From assembly GCA_004376305.1 (NCBI GenBank), contig SOKD01000326.1, positions 1-5,955 of the forward strand: a stretch of DNA of 5,955 nt, written 5' to 3'. This DNA comes from Candidatus Cloacimonadota bacterium. GTDB lineage: Bacteria > Hydrothermota > E44-bin80. Made by a program: the position numbers and the translations under genes. The notes beneath the pieces are model-generated. The model ran no database searches. It was not told the DNA's origin and was given only the letters and a program-made list of their open reading frames with translations. Shown here piece after piece: positions 1-5,870 of this stretch (position 1 is its first letter; each line of letters opens with the position of its first letter).

Positions 1-201
1 ATTGATTCTAATGGAGTTGTATGGGTGGCAAAATCGATCTTTTCCAACCGTAGAACGAAACTAAATAGCATTGCAACAAAAATGGTAGAATCCACACTTA
101 TTGCAGCAATTCAAACAGAATTTTATCCCGCACGTATAAAGGGGGAACCCCTAGGAGTTTGGGTATCCTATCCTATTCGATTCATCTTAACAACTCATTG
201 A
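1..201 (+). CDS. TonB family energy transducer, C-terminal domain (5' partial)
   Basis: Frame 1 is open from the window edge to the TGA at 199-201 and gives 66 residues. These fit the TonB C-terminal domain (PF03544 type): a 'DSNGVVWVAKSIFS' strand, then a helix with 'AAIQTEFYPARIKGEPLGVW' in the position of the family's 'A...W.F.PA..nGkPv.vWv', then the final 'YPIRFIL' strand. In this family the C-terminal domain contacts the TonB box of outer-membrane transporters, while an N-terminal membrane anchor (outside the window) works with ExbB/ExbD to deliver proton-motive force. The final domain strands and stop are intact, so this looks like a normal gene end. Several TonB-like proteins are not true TonB but generic periplasmic linkers, so the exact partner is unknown. 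The gene converges on the LEA-type lipoprotein gene, with a 78-base gap. Confidence 0.8.
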   Translation: MDSNGVVWVAKSIFSNRRTKLNSIATKMVESTLIAAIQTEFYPARIKGEPLGVWVSYPIRFILTTH

Positions 202-279
202 TCAATTGAACAAAAATACCATTGTTATCCTAATTAATTCTCGCCAGAATCAACCTCGAGGTCTTACCCCGCCTTCGTA

Positions 280-729
280 CTACGGGTACAGCAGGTCGAT
301 CGGAAACGTGATTGCACCGATCGGCGTATCAACATAGACAGTTCCCTCCAACCGGAAATCTGCTTTCTTGTTTTTTACTGCTTCAAGAATTGCCGCTCCG
401 AGATTGAGATAGTTTACCTTCAGTTTTGTGGAAATAGTCTTTGTTCCTTCCGCTTTCACCGTTATCTTCCTGGCAGTAGTCCCCGTTGTAGCGACCTTAT
501 CATTAATAGAGAACGAGTAATCGAGCCTATCAATGACTGCATCAATATCATTTGGATTATCTGCTTTTATTTCAACATTGAGCGTCATATTCGTCAAATC
601 GTAATCGATGAGACTCACTCTTCGCAAACTGAAATCGAGCTCTTTCACCGCCATTCGCTTCATTAATTCAGTACACCCAAACGACAGAAAACAAACTGCA
701 ACTAAGGTAATGACAATAATCTTTCTCAT
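280..729 (-). CDS. LEA14/WHy-domain (LEA type 2) lipoprotein
   Basis: The 149-residue protein has a signal peptide (residues 1-18: MRK, then a hydrophobic stretch) ending in 'LSFGC'. This fits the relaxed lipobox with Cys19 as the lipidated residue, so a membrane-anchored, outward-facing lipoprotein is inferred. Residues about 37-145 resemble the LEA_2/WHy domain: an alternating beta pattern, the typical 'ADNPN' turn at 56-60, a following 'DRLDYSFSIND' strand, a polar 'GTKTISTKLKV' strand and a closing 'TPIGAITFPIDL'. Bacterial members of this family are small beta-sandwich proteins linked to stress or desiccation tolerance, with no defined reaction. The ATG at 727-729 is preceded by a strong SD (AAGGAGGG, complement of 733-740), which fixes the start. 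It lies 109 bases downstream of the DUF362 gene on the same strand, with no clear promoter between them, so co-transcription is possible. Confidence 0.8.
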   Translation of the reverse strand: MRKIIVITLVAVCFLSFGCTELMKRMAVKELDFSLRRVSLIDYDLTNMTLNVEIKADNPNDIDAVIDRLDYSFSINDKVATTGTTARKITVKAEGTKTISTKLKVNYLNLGAAILEAVKNKKADFRLEGTVYVDTPIGAITFPIDLLYP

Positions 730-743
730 CCACCCTCCTTTGT

Positions 744-766
744 TTGGTTATTAGAAATTGGTTATT
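744..766. repeat. Short direct repeat upstream of the LEA-type gene
   Basis: TTGGTTATT occurs at 744-752 and again at 758-766, a 14-base period. It lies just upstream of the SD of the LEA-type gene. It may be the remains of a tandem repeat or a chance duplication in AT-rich DNA. No protein-binding role can be shown. Confidence 0.4.
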
Positions 767-838
767 GAGTCCTCCGTTTTCTCCTTGAGCCTTCTCTACC
801 ATCTGTGTAATGAGCAGTTATAGCCGTTGTGATCCTTT

Positions 839-1996
839 TTACAGCATCATTCCTATCTTCACCAATGGAGAAACCTTTATTTCTACCGAGCGGTGAGGGC
901 AGATCTCTATGCAACAGAAACAGTTAATGCACCGGGCATAGTTAAACAATGGTCTTACCACACCTTTTTCTATAGCACTTGCAGGACAGGCTTCAACGCA
1001 TTTACCACAATTTGTGCATTTTCTTGTTATGATTCGCGGACGTGCCCAGACCTGTGTCCCAATTGTTTTCGTCAAGAAAGGAGGGATAAAATTAAGCTGA
1101 TTCGTTCGCGGAAAACGAATGTTTCTCTTTTGAAACGATTCGAGTGCATCTCCTGAAAATGATAACTTTTTATCAGGTTCATATCCTCTTCTCATTGCTG
1201 CCAGATACAGAGGAAATTTTCTTTTTTCAAGACCGAGCAAATGCGATAGCACTATATCGGTGGCAAGAGCATCATTGGTTGCTGCTGCAAAGCCAAGCGA
1301 TACGGGTTCACCGGCTGCGGGACCCTCTCCTTCCATGCCGATTATCCCATCGTAGATTGTAAGTAATGGTTTTGCGAGATGATAAATATCAAGGGTAATC
1401 TCGCTAAAATCAATTGCGTTCGGGTACTCTTTATGCAGTAAAGTCTTTGTGAAACCAGGAACAACCCCGTACATATTCTTCACACCAAGCGTCAATGCAG
1501 TAAGAGTATGGGTCTTTACCTTTGGCAGATTTATGACAAAATCAACCCTATCGATAATCCCGGCAATGGGATACGCACGGTGATCCACTTCTTTTTTATT
1601 CCATCCCGACTTATCAAAATGAACCAGTGGTATGTCGTACCGTTTACCCAGTGAAAAAAGCCCGGTAACAGAAAATATTTTATCAATATCCTTGAACACA
1701 GGAGATGGGCTATCACCTATCAGCAGTTTCGCGCCATGATCAATAAAAAACTGAAGTACTGCTTCAACAAATAGTGGATGGGTTGTAACTGCATCTTGCG
1801 GTGGATGCCCTGAAAGGAGATTAGGTTTCAGAAGCACCCTGTCACCATGCTTGATTGCATGTAATTCATCGTAAAAGGGTTCCATAAGTGCCTGAATCGT
1901 TTCTCGTAACCCATCAACACTGTAGCTGGCACATTGCTTGAACGAAAATGTGCGTTTCGTATTTCCTATAAGCCCAGTTACTTCCCTGCCTTTCAT
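839..1996 (-). CDS. DUF362 domain protein with C-terminal 2x[4Fe-4S] ferredoxin domain
   Basis: The protein is 385 residues from the ATG at 1994-1996. The DUF362 core is clear: 'VLLKPNLL' (54-61), 'TTHP', 'LLIGDSPS' (91-98), 'VINLPKVKTHTLTALTLGVK' (from 154, running on into NMYGVVPG), 'YDGIIGMEGEGPAAGEP' (215-231) and 'NDALATDIVLSHLLG'. The C-terminus holds two ferredoxin motifs: Cys327/330/333/337 (CX2CX2CX3CP) and Cys356/359/362/366, with an additional Cys361 inside the second. It probably binds two [4Fe-4S] clusters and works as a cytoplasmic redox or electron-transfer protein. The reaction of DUF362 proteins is not established. The frame can be extended to a GTG at 2003-2005, but that codon overlaps the -10 box of the only good promoter, so the ATG was preferred. 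Neither start has an SD. There is no signal peptide. The gene stops at 839-841 (TAA) and is followed by the LEA-type lipoprotein gene. Confidence 0.88.
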   Translation of the reverse strand: MKGREVTGLIGNTKRTFSFKQCASYSVDGLRETIQALMEPFYDELHAIKHGDRVLLKPNLLSGHPPQDAVTTHPLFVEAVLQFFIDHGAKLLIGDSPSPVFKDIDKIFSVTGLFSLGKRYDIPLVHFDKSGWNKKEVDHRAYPIAGIIDRVDFVINLPKVKTHTLTALTLGVKNMYGVVPGFTKTLLHKEYPNAIDFSEITLDIYHLAKPLLTIYDGIIGMEGEGPAAGEPVSLGFAAATNDALATDIVLSHLLGLEKRKFPLYLAAMRRGYEPDKKLSFSGDALESFQKRNIRFPRTNQLNFIPPFLTKTIGTQVWARPRIITRKCTNCGKCVEACPASAIEKGVVRPLFNYARCINCFCCIEICPHRSVEIKVSPLVKIGMML

Positions 1997-2003
1997 TGTG
2001 CAC

Positions 2004-2032
2004 ACTATATCAAAATCACATTTTTATGTCAA
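2004..2032 (-). promoter_or_regulatory. Sigma70-type promoter for the DUF362 gene
   Basis: Read on the minus strand, TTGACA (2032-2027) is followed by a 17-base spacer (2026-2010) and TATAGT (2009-2004). The -35 is a perfect consensus and the -10 matches 5 of 6. The expected transcription start falls about 6-8 bases on, near 1997-1998, which is right next to the ATG at 1996-1994. The transcript would therefore be leaderless or almost so. The placement is inferred from sequence only. Confidence 0.6.
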
Positions 2033-2080
2033 TGAAATTGTCGATGGTCAATACAGAGCATTCTTCAAGGATGGTTTGGA

Positions 2081-2094
2081 TTTTGCTTGCAAAA
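2081..2094. promoter_or_regulatory. Inverted repeat overlapping the -35 box, possible operator
   Basis: TTTTGC-TT-GCAAAA is a perfect 6-bp-arm dyad centred at 2087/2088. Its right arm overlaps the -35 hexamer of the rightward promoter, a typical place for a repressor site. It is short and AT-rich, so chance occurrence is quite possible. No known regulator box is recognised. Confidence 0.3.
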
Positions 2095-2115
2095 ATGTAT
2101 GTTTTGTATTATAAT
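2087..2115 (+). promoter_or_regulatory. Sigma70-type promoter for the Hsp100-HD operon
   Basis: TTGCAA (2087-2092) and a perfect TATAAT (2110-2115) are separated by 17 bases. The predicted start is about 2122, giving a leader of roughly 44 bases, most of it tandem repeat. No CIRCE element (TTAGCACTC-N9-GAGTGCTAA) and no CtsR-type heptamer direct repeat with 3-base spacing was seen, so classical heat-shock repressor control is not evident. Confidence 0.55.
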
Positions 2116-2130
2116 TAATTGCTCTTTTAT

Positions 2131-2159
2131 GGGTAAATGGGTAAATGGGTAAATGGGTA
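2131..2159. repeat. 8-bp tandem repeat (GGGTAAAT)n in the Hsp100 leader
   Basis: Three perfect copies of GGGTAAAT (2131-2138, 2139-2146, 2147-2154) are followed by a partial copy, GGGTA (2155-2159), ending 6 bases before the start codon of the Hsp100 gene. The array occupies the place where an SD would lie and contains no AGGAGG-like sequence. Each junction makes an ATG (2129, 2137, 2145, 2153). The 8-bp period is neither a multiple of 3 nor of the helical turn. It resembles a simple-sequence (VNTR-like) array rather than phased operator sites. Confidence 0.9.
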
Positions 2160-2169
2160 TAAATTATGA
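2137..2169 (+). other. Repeat-encoded upstream mini-ORF overlapping the Hsp100 start
   Basis: Starting at the ATG at 2137, a 10-codon frame ([10 protein letters not shown]) ends at TGA 2167-2169, which overlaps the Hsp100 ATG (2166-2168) as ATGA. Overlaps of this kind can couple translation. A sister frame from the ATG at 2129 gives MGKWVNG and stops at 2150-2152, and the one from 2145 stops at 2160-2162. None has an SD. The frames are real in the sequence, but whether any is translated is only inferred. Confidence 0.25.
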
Positions 2170-4562
2170 GATTTGATAAATTTACTGAAAAAGCTGAGGA
2201 AGTAATCCAGCACGCTTCCGAAGGCGTAGAAATTTTCAAACAGACTCAATTGGATGCAGAGTTTATCCTCTGGGCATTGCTAAAACAAGAAGGTGGTTTG
2301 GTAATTGAAATTTTGAAAAAACTAAACATCAATGCCGATTCGGTCCTTACGAGAACTGAAGAGGAAATAAACAAAACACCACCGGTCCACTATGAATACG
2401 GTACCGAAAAACAGATTTACATGACTCCCCGGGCAAAGAAAGTTTTTGATCTTGCAAAAGATGAAGCAAGACGGTTGAACGACGACTTCATAGGAACCGA
2501 ACATCTCTTCATTGCCATTGCAGAGCTCAATGATAATGGAGTTGCAAAGATTCTGAGCGCTTTTTCGATAACAAAGGAGAAAATATACCAGTCGCTCCAG
2601 AAGATAAGAGGAGGTCAAAGAGTGACAGACCCAAACCCAGAAAGCAAATATCAAGTTCTCGATAAGTATTCCCGGAACCTGACAAAACTTGCACAGGAAG
2701 GCAAGATTGATCCGGTGATTGGAAGAGAGGACGAGATCAAAAGAGTTATCCAGGTGCTTTCCAGAAGAACGAAAAATAATCCCGTTCTCATTGGCGAAGC
2801 TGGTGTCGGAAAAACTGCTATTGTTGAGGGGCTTGCACAGAAAATAATTGCGGATGACGTACCTGAAATTTTGAAAGACAAACAGGTGGTTCAACTTGAT
2901 ATGGGTGCGCTTCTTGCGGGAAGCAAGTTCCGAGGGGAATTTGAAGAGCGTTTGAAGGCTGTAATGGATGAAATAAAAAAATCCAAAGGCGAGATAGTGC
3001 TCTTTCTCGACGAACTCCACACCATTGTGGGAGCGGGAGCAGCGGAAGGTGCAATTGATGCATCAAACATGCTCAAACCTGCCCTTGCAAGAGGAGAATT
3101 GCAGGCAATTGGAGCAACCACGCTTGACGAATACAGAAAATACGTGGAGAAAGATAGTGCTCTCGAAAGACGTTTTCAGCCAGTCTTTGTAGCCGAGCCA
3201 AGCATTGAAGACTCAATCGAAATATTAAGAGGACTAAAGGACAAATACGAATCGCATCACGGCATACAGATCTCGGATGACGCAATCAAAGCAGCTGTGA
3301 AACTCTCTCATAGATACATCAGTGATAGAAAACTCCCTGATAAGGCAATAGACCTCATCGATGAAGCAGCAGCAAAACAGAGAATTGAAATTTACAGCGC
3401 TCCGCCGGAACTCAAGGAAATGGAAAACCACATCAAAAGGCTCACCAGGGAAGGAAAGGAAGCAGTCCAATCGAGAGCATACGAGAGGGCAGCCCAGCTG
3501 AGAGATGAAGTGGATGCGCTGCAAAAGGAATACAGTGAAAAACGAGAAAAGTGGATGAGGGAACGTGGAATTGACGATGTTGTGGGAGAGGAAGATATTG
3601 CAGAACTTATCTCGAAATGGACCGGAATCCCTGTGCAGAGAATGCTCACCGAAGAATCCGAAAAACTAATGAAGATGGAAGAAACACTTCATAAACGTGT
3701 TATCGGACAGGATGAAGCCATTGTTTCTATCTCAGAAGCAATACGAAGAGCCCGGGCTGGACTGAAAGATCCTGAACGCCCCATCGGTTCTTTTCTTTTT
3801 CTTGGGCCAACTGGTGTCGGGAAAACTGAACTCGCAAAGGTACTTGCATTATTCCTCTTTGACACCGAGGGAGCGATGGTGCGCATTGACATGACTGAAT
3901 ACATGGAAAAACACACTGTTTCAAGGCTTATCGGCGCACCTCCCGGTTATATAGGATACGAAGAAGGAGGCCAACTTACAGAAGCAGTTCGAAGACGTCC
4001 GTACAGGATAATACTCCTTGATGAAATTGAAAAAGCACACCCTGATGTCTTTAACATACTTCTTCAAATTTTCGATGATGGAAGATTGACAGATGGTCAG
4101 GGAAGAACGGTCGATTTCAAAAACACGGTAATAATTATGACCTCAAATATTGGCTCAGTCTGGATACAGAAAAATGCTGACAACTATGAGAAAATGAAAA
4201 CGGGAGTTATGGAAGAGATTCGAAACCATTTCAAGCCCGAATTCCTTAACAGACTTGACGATATAATCGTATTCCATTCTCTCACAAAAGATGACATAAA
4301 AGAAATTATCGAAATACAGCTATCCGATCTGAGAAAAAGATTATCTGAAAGAAATATTGAAATCAAATTGACTGATAATGCAAAAGAGGAGCTTGCCAGC
4401 GAGGGATTTGACAGGATGTACGGTGCAAGACCGCTGAAACGTGTTATTCAAAAGAGAATCGAAAATGCGCTTTCATCTATGATCATTAAAGGTGAAATCA
4501 AGGAAAACGAAACGGTTGTCATAAACTATCAGGATAAAAATTGGAGCATTAAAAAGGAATAA
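2166..4562 (+). CDS. clpB/clpC-like: Hsp100 AAA+ unfoldase, ClpB/ClpC-type mosaic
   Basis: The 798-residue protein is a two-ring AAA+ unfoldase. It has a double Clp N-domain (1-148): the second repeat has an intact GTEH (110-113), while the first reads DAEF (30-33). The linker '[12 protein letters not shown]' is typical of ClpB. D1 has Walker A GEAGVGKT (210-217), pore loop KFRG, Walker B VLFLDE (278-283) and arginine fingers R335/R336. A short middle domain (about 411-474) carries a UVR motif (A433 to L452, with ERAAQLRD). D2 has Walker A GPTGVGKT (547-554), pore loop GYIGY, Walker B IILLDE (615-620) and a sensor-2 arginine (R755). After TSNIG (659-663) only 12 residues precede 'KMK', as in ClpB, so the [LIV]GF loop that docks ClpP is absent. 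The catalytic residues are intact, so it should be an ATP-driven unfoldase or disaggregase in the cytoplasm, probably without ClpP. Its length is below that of ClpB (about 860) and close to ClpC. There is no SD; the start fits the family's 'M.FDKFTEKA'. Confidence 0.95.
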   Translation: MRFDKFTEKAEEVIQHASEGVEIFKQTQLDAEFILWALLKQEGGLVIEILKKLNINADSVLTRTEEEINKTPPVHYEYGTEKQIYMTPRAKKVFDLAKDEARRLNDDFIGTEHLFIAIAELNDNGVAKILSAFSITKEKIYQSLQKIRGGQRVTDPNPESKYQVLDKYSRNLTKLAQEGKIDPVIGREDEIKRVIQVLSRRTKNNPVLIGEAGVGKTAIVEGLAQKIIADDVPEILKDKQVVQLDMGALLAGSKFRGEFEERLKAVMDEIKKSKGEIVLFLDELHTIVGAGAAEGAIDASNMLKPALARGELQAIGATTLDEYRKYVEKDSALERRFQPVFVAEPSIEDSIEILRGLKDKYESHHGIQISDDAIKAAVKLSHRYISDRKLPDKAIDLIDEAAAKQRIEIYSAPPELKEMENHIKRLTREGKEAVQSRAYERAAQLRDEVDALQKEYSEKREKWMRERGIDDVVGEEDIAELISKWTGIPVQRMLTEESEKLMKMEETLHKRVIGQDEAIVSISEAIRRARAGLKDPERPIGSFLFLGPTGVGKTELAKVLALFLFDTEGAMVRIDMTEYMEKHTVSRLIGAPPGYIGYEEGGQLTEAVRRRPYRIILLDEIEKAHPDVFNILLQIFDDGRLTDGQGRTVDFKNTVIIMTSNIGSVWIQKNADNYEKMKTGVMEEIRNHFKPEFLNRLDDIIVFHSLTKDDIKEIIEIQLSDLRKRLSERNIEIKLTDNAKEELASEGFDRMYGARPLKRVIQKRIENALSSMIIKGEIKENETVVINYQDKNWSIKKE

Positions 4563-4566
4563 AGAC

Positions 4567-5226
4567 ATGATTACTCTTGAAGATGTCATAAACAATAATA
4601 CGGTGAAGAGCTACGTCAATAAAGCCGATGATTTTCTTGGTATCATTGGTTATACAGAACACGGGGAGCGTCATGCAAAACGAGTTGCTCATACAGCACA
4701 ACGTATTCTTTCCGAGCTTGAAAAACCTGAAAGGATTGTTACCCTTGGTGGCATTTCTGGATTCCTGCATGATATAGGCAATGTTGTCAACAGAAAATAC
4801 CACGCTCAGACTGGAGCAGCGCTTGTTCACTCCATCCTCAGTTCAATGGGAATGCCTGTACAGGATATATCAGAAGTCATCGGTGCAATTGGTAACCACC
4901 ATGAGGAAGATGGCATTCCGGTTAGTGATGTTGGAGCAGCATTAATTCTTTCCGATAAATCAGATGTTCACAGAAGCAGAGTGAGAAATCCTGAATTTGT
5001 GAAGTTCGATATTCATGACCGTGTGAATTATGCAACAACGCAATCGGTGTTGGATGTTAATCAAGATGACACAAAAATCATCTTCAATTTGACAATCGAT
5101 ACGACCATTGCAGCAGTTATGGAATACTTTGAAATTTTTCTGTCACGAATGATCATATCAAGAAGAGCAGCAGTCTTCCTCGGCTGCAAATTTGAAATGA
5201 TAATTAACAACATAAAAGTGATATAA
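4567..5226 (+). CDS. HD-domain metal-dependent phosphohydrolase
   Basis: The 219-residue protein contains an HD-superfamily fold: E31-H32-G-E-R-H36 in the first helix, the metal-binding HD pair H68-D69 ('FLHDIGN'), H79, the 'NHHEED' motif (110-115) and D130 in 'DKSDVHRSR'. The later 'DIHDRVNYA' (148-156) and 'CKFE.IIN' tail match a family of about 215-225-residue HD proteins I recall from Clostridia and other anaerobes. The substrate is unknown; HD proteins often cleave phosphate esters of nucleotides or signalling molecules. An SD (AAGGA, 4554-4558) lies 8 bases before the ATG, inside the last codons of the Hsp100 gene. The gap to that gene's TAA is 4 bases, so the two form an operon driven from the promoter at 2087-2115. 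It is likely cytoplasmic, with no signal peptide or membrane segment. Confidence 0.88.
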   Translation: MITLEDVINNNTVKSYVNKADDFLGIIGYTEHGERHAKRVAHTAQRILSELEKPERIVTLGGISGFLHDIGNVVNRKYHAQTGAALVHSILSSMGMPVQDISEVIGAIGNHHEEDGIPVSDVGAALILSDKSDVHRSRVRNPEFVKFDIHDRVNYATTQSVLDVNQDDTKIIFNLTIDTTIAAVMEYFEIFLSRMIISRRAAVFLGCKFEMIINNIKVI

Positions 5227-5266
5227 TCTTTCTTTAGTATTATTTCCAAAAAAAATAAAAAAATGC

Positions 5267-5295
5267 TTGACAAAACACTCATTTATCATTATAAT
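5267..5295 (+). promoter_or_regulatory. Perfect-consensus sigma70 promoter for the FecR-like gene
   Basis: TTGACA (5267-5272), a 17-base spacer and TATAAT (5290-5295) match the housekeeping consensus at all 12 positions. An A-rich tract (about 5248-5263) just upstream could act as an UP element. The expected start is near 5302, leaving a leader of about 77 bases before the ATG at 5379. This suggests strong transcription independent of the Hsp100-HD operon. Confidence 0.8.
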
Positions 5296-5305
5296 CGTCA
5301 GTGTT
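5274..5305. promoter_or_regulatory. Spaced inverted repeat around the -10 box
   Basis: AACACT (5274-5279) and AGTGTT (5300-5305) are exact inverted arms, 20 bases apart, centred at the start of the TATAAT box. A dimeric repressor on such a site would block this strong promoter. The arms are only 6 bp and the loop is long, so the support is weak. Confidence 0.25.
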
Positions 5306-5378
5306 AAATCAATAGAGTGAATTCAAAGTAGATTCTCTTTTTAAAATTTTGTTACACTAAAACATCCTTTATAGAAAA

Positions 5379-5870
5379 ATGAAATCCAAAAAGCCTCTTT
5401 TTATAACAGTTGTGTCAGTTTTTGCTGTCGTTGCTATTTTGATGGGGGTCCTCTTCTTTGTTCTCGGAACAGTAAACAACTATTACTCAAACGCACTGAA
5501 ATCATCTTCTTTCGAACCTTCATCACATAGTGGATATGAAAAAAGGAGTAAATCAGAAATTGAACCACTGGCAAAAGTTAATTTTCTAATCGGAAGTACA
5601 AAATTCAAGAAACGCAAGGGCAAAACATGGTATAAATTGACATTTGGTCAACATCTCGTACGTGGTGACAGTATACAAGTGGGAATTAACAGCAAAATCG
5701 AGTTAACCCTTAAAAACGGCAAGAGCCTTTTCATAACTGGTTTTGAGAAAATACGCATAGATAGCTCAATCCTCTCGCTGGATGGAAATAATTATTCTCA
5801 GCAATCATCCGGCGGGAACAACGAAAAAGGAAAAATATCGCGCCTGACAGGAAAGAATATCCAGGGCTAG
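5379..5870 (+). CDS. Membrane-anchored FecR-domain protein, possibly interrupted at TAG
   Basis: The 163-residue product has one N-terminal membrane segment (about 7-30) after 'MKSKK', which predicts an outward-facing anchored protein. Residues about 65-128 fit the FecR domain: 'KVNFLIGSTKF', a 'LTFGQHLVRGDSIQVGINS' loop-strand resembling the usual 'l..G..l..GD.i.Tg.ds', then 'KIELTLKNGKSLFITGFEKIRI'. FecR domains in iron-sensing systems sense or relay signals across the envelope, but many such proteins have other, unknown roles. There is no sigma factor or anti-sigma region here. The C-terminal tail (residues 136-163) is polar and low in complexity. There is no good SD before the ATG, and the next Met (22) lies within the membrane segment, so this start is the best choice. 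After TAG (5868-5870) the same frame stays open to the window edge, so the gene may really be longer. Confidence 0.75.
   Translation: MKSKKPLFITVVSVFAVVAILMGVLFFVLGTVNNYYSNALKSSSFEPSSHSGYEKRSKSEIEPLAKVNFLIGSTKFKKRKGKTWYKLTFGQHLVRGDSIQVGINSKIELTLKNGKSLFITGFEKIRIDSSILSLDGNNYSQQSSGGNNEKGKISRLTGKNIQG

Noticed and set aside
237..250. Hairpin ATTCT-CGCC-AGAAT between the convergent TonB and LEA-type genes as a terminator
   Set aside because: The stem is only 5 bp and AT-rich, with no proper T-run on either side. It is too weak to call.
671..802. 44-codon minus-strand frame starting in the gap between the DUF362 and LEA-type genes
   Set aside because: It has no SD, an unusual composition and overlaps the LEA-type gene out of frame. 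The LEA-type gene has a strong SD and a clear signal peptide.
2131..2159. GGGTAAAT repeats as a CtsR operator (GGTCAAA direct repeat)
   Set aside because: CtsR boxes are heptamers with a 3-base spacer (10-bp period) and contain GGTCAAA. Here the period is 8 and the unit lacks the C.
2322..3020. 232-codon minus-strand open frame inside the Hsp100 gene
   Set aside because: It lies opposite a clearly conserved AAA+ coding sequence, has no recognisable domain and is rich in Phe, Ser and Cys, as expected for antisense of such codons.
5204..5227. TATAAT at 5222-5227 across the HD gene stop as a second promoter
   Set aside because: The nearest -35-like TTAACA is only 12 bases away and TTGAAA is 24 bases away. 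Neither spacing works, and a perfect promoter lies just downstream.
5314..5342. Attenuator-like hairpin (AGAG..AAT / ATTCTCT then TTTT) in the FecR-like gene's leader
   Set aside because: The stem is AT-rich with a 2-base bulge and a 9-base loop. It would be too unstable to act as a terminator without further evidence.
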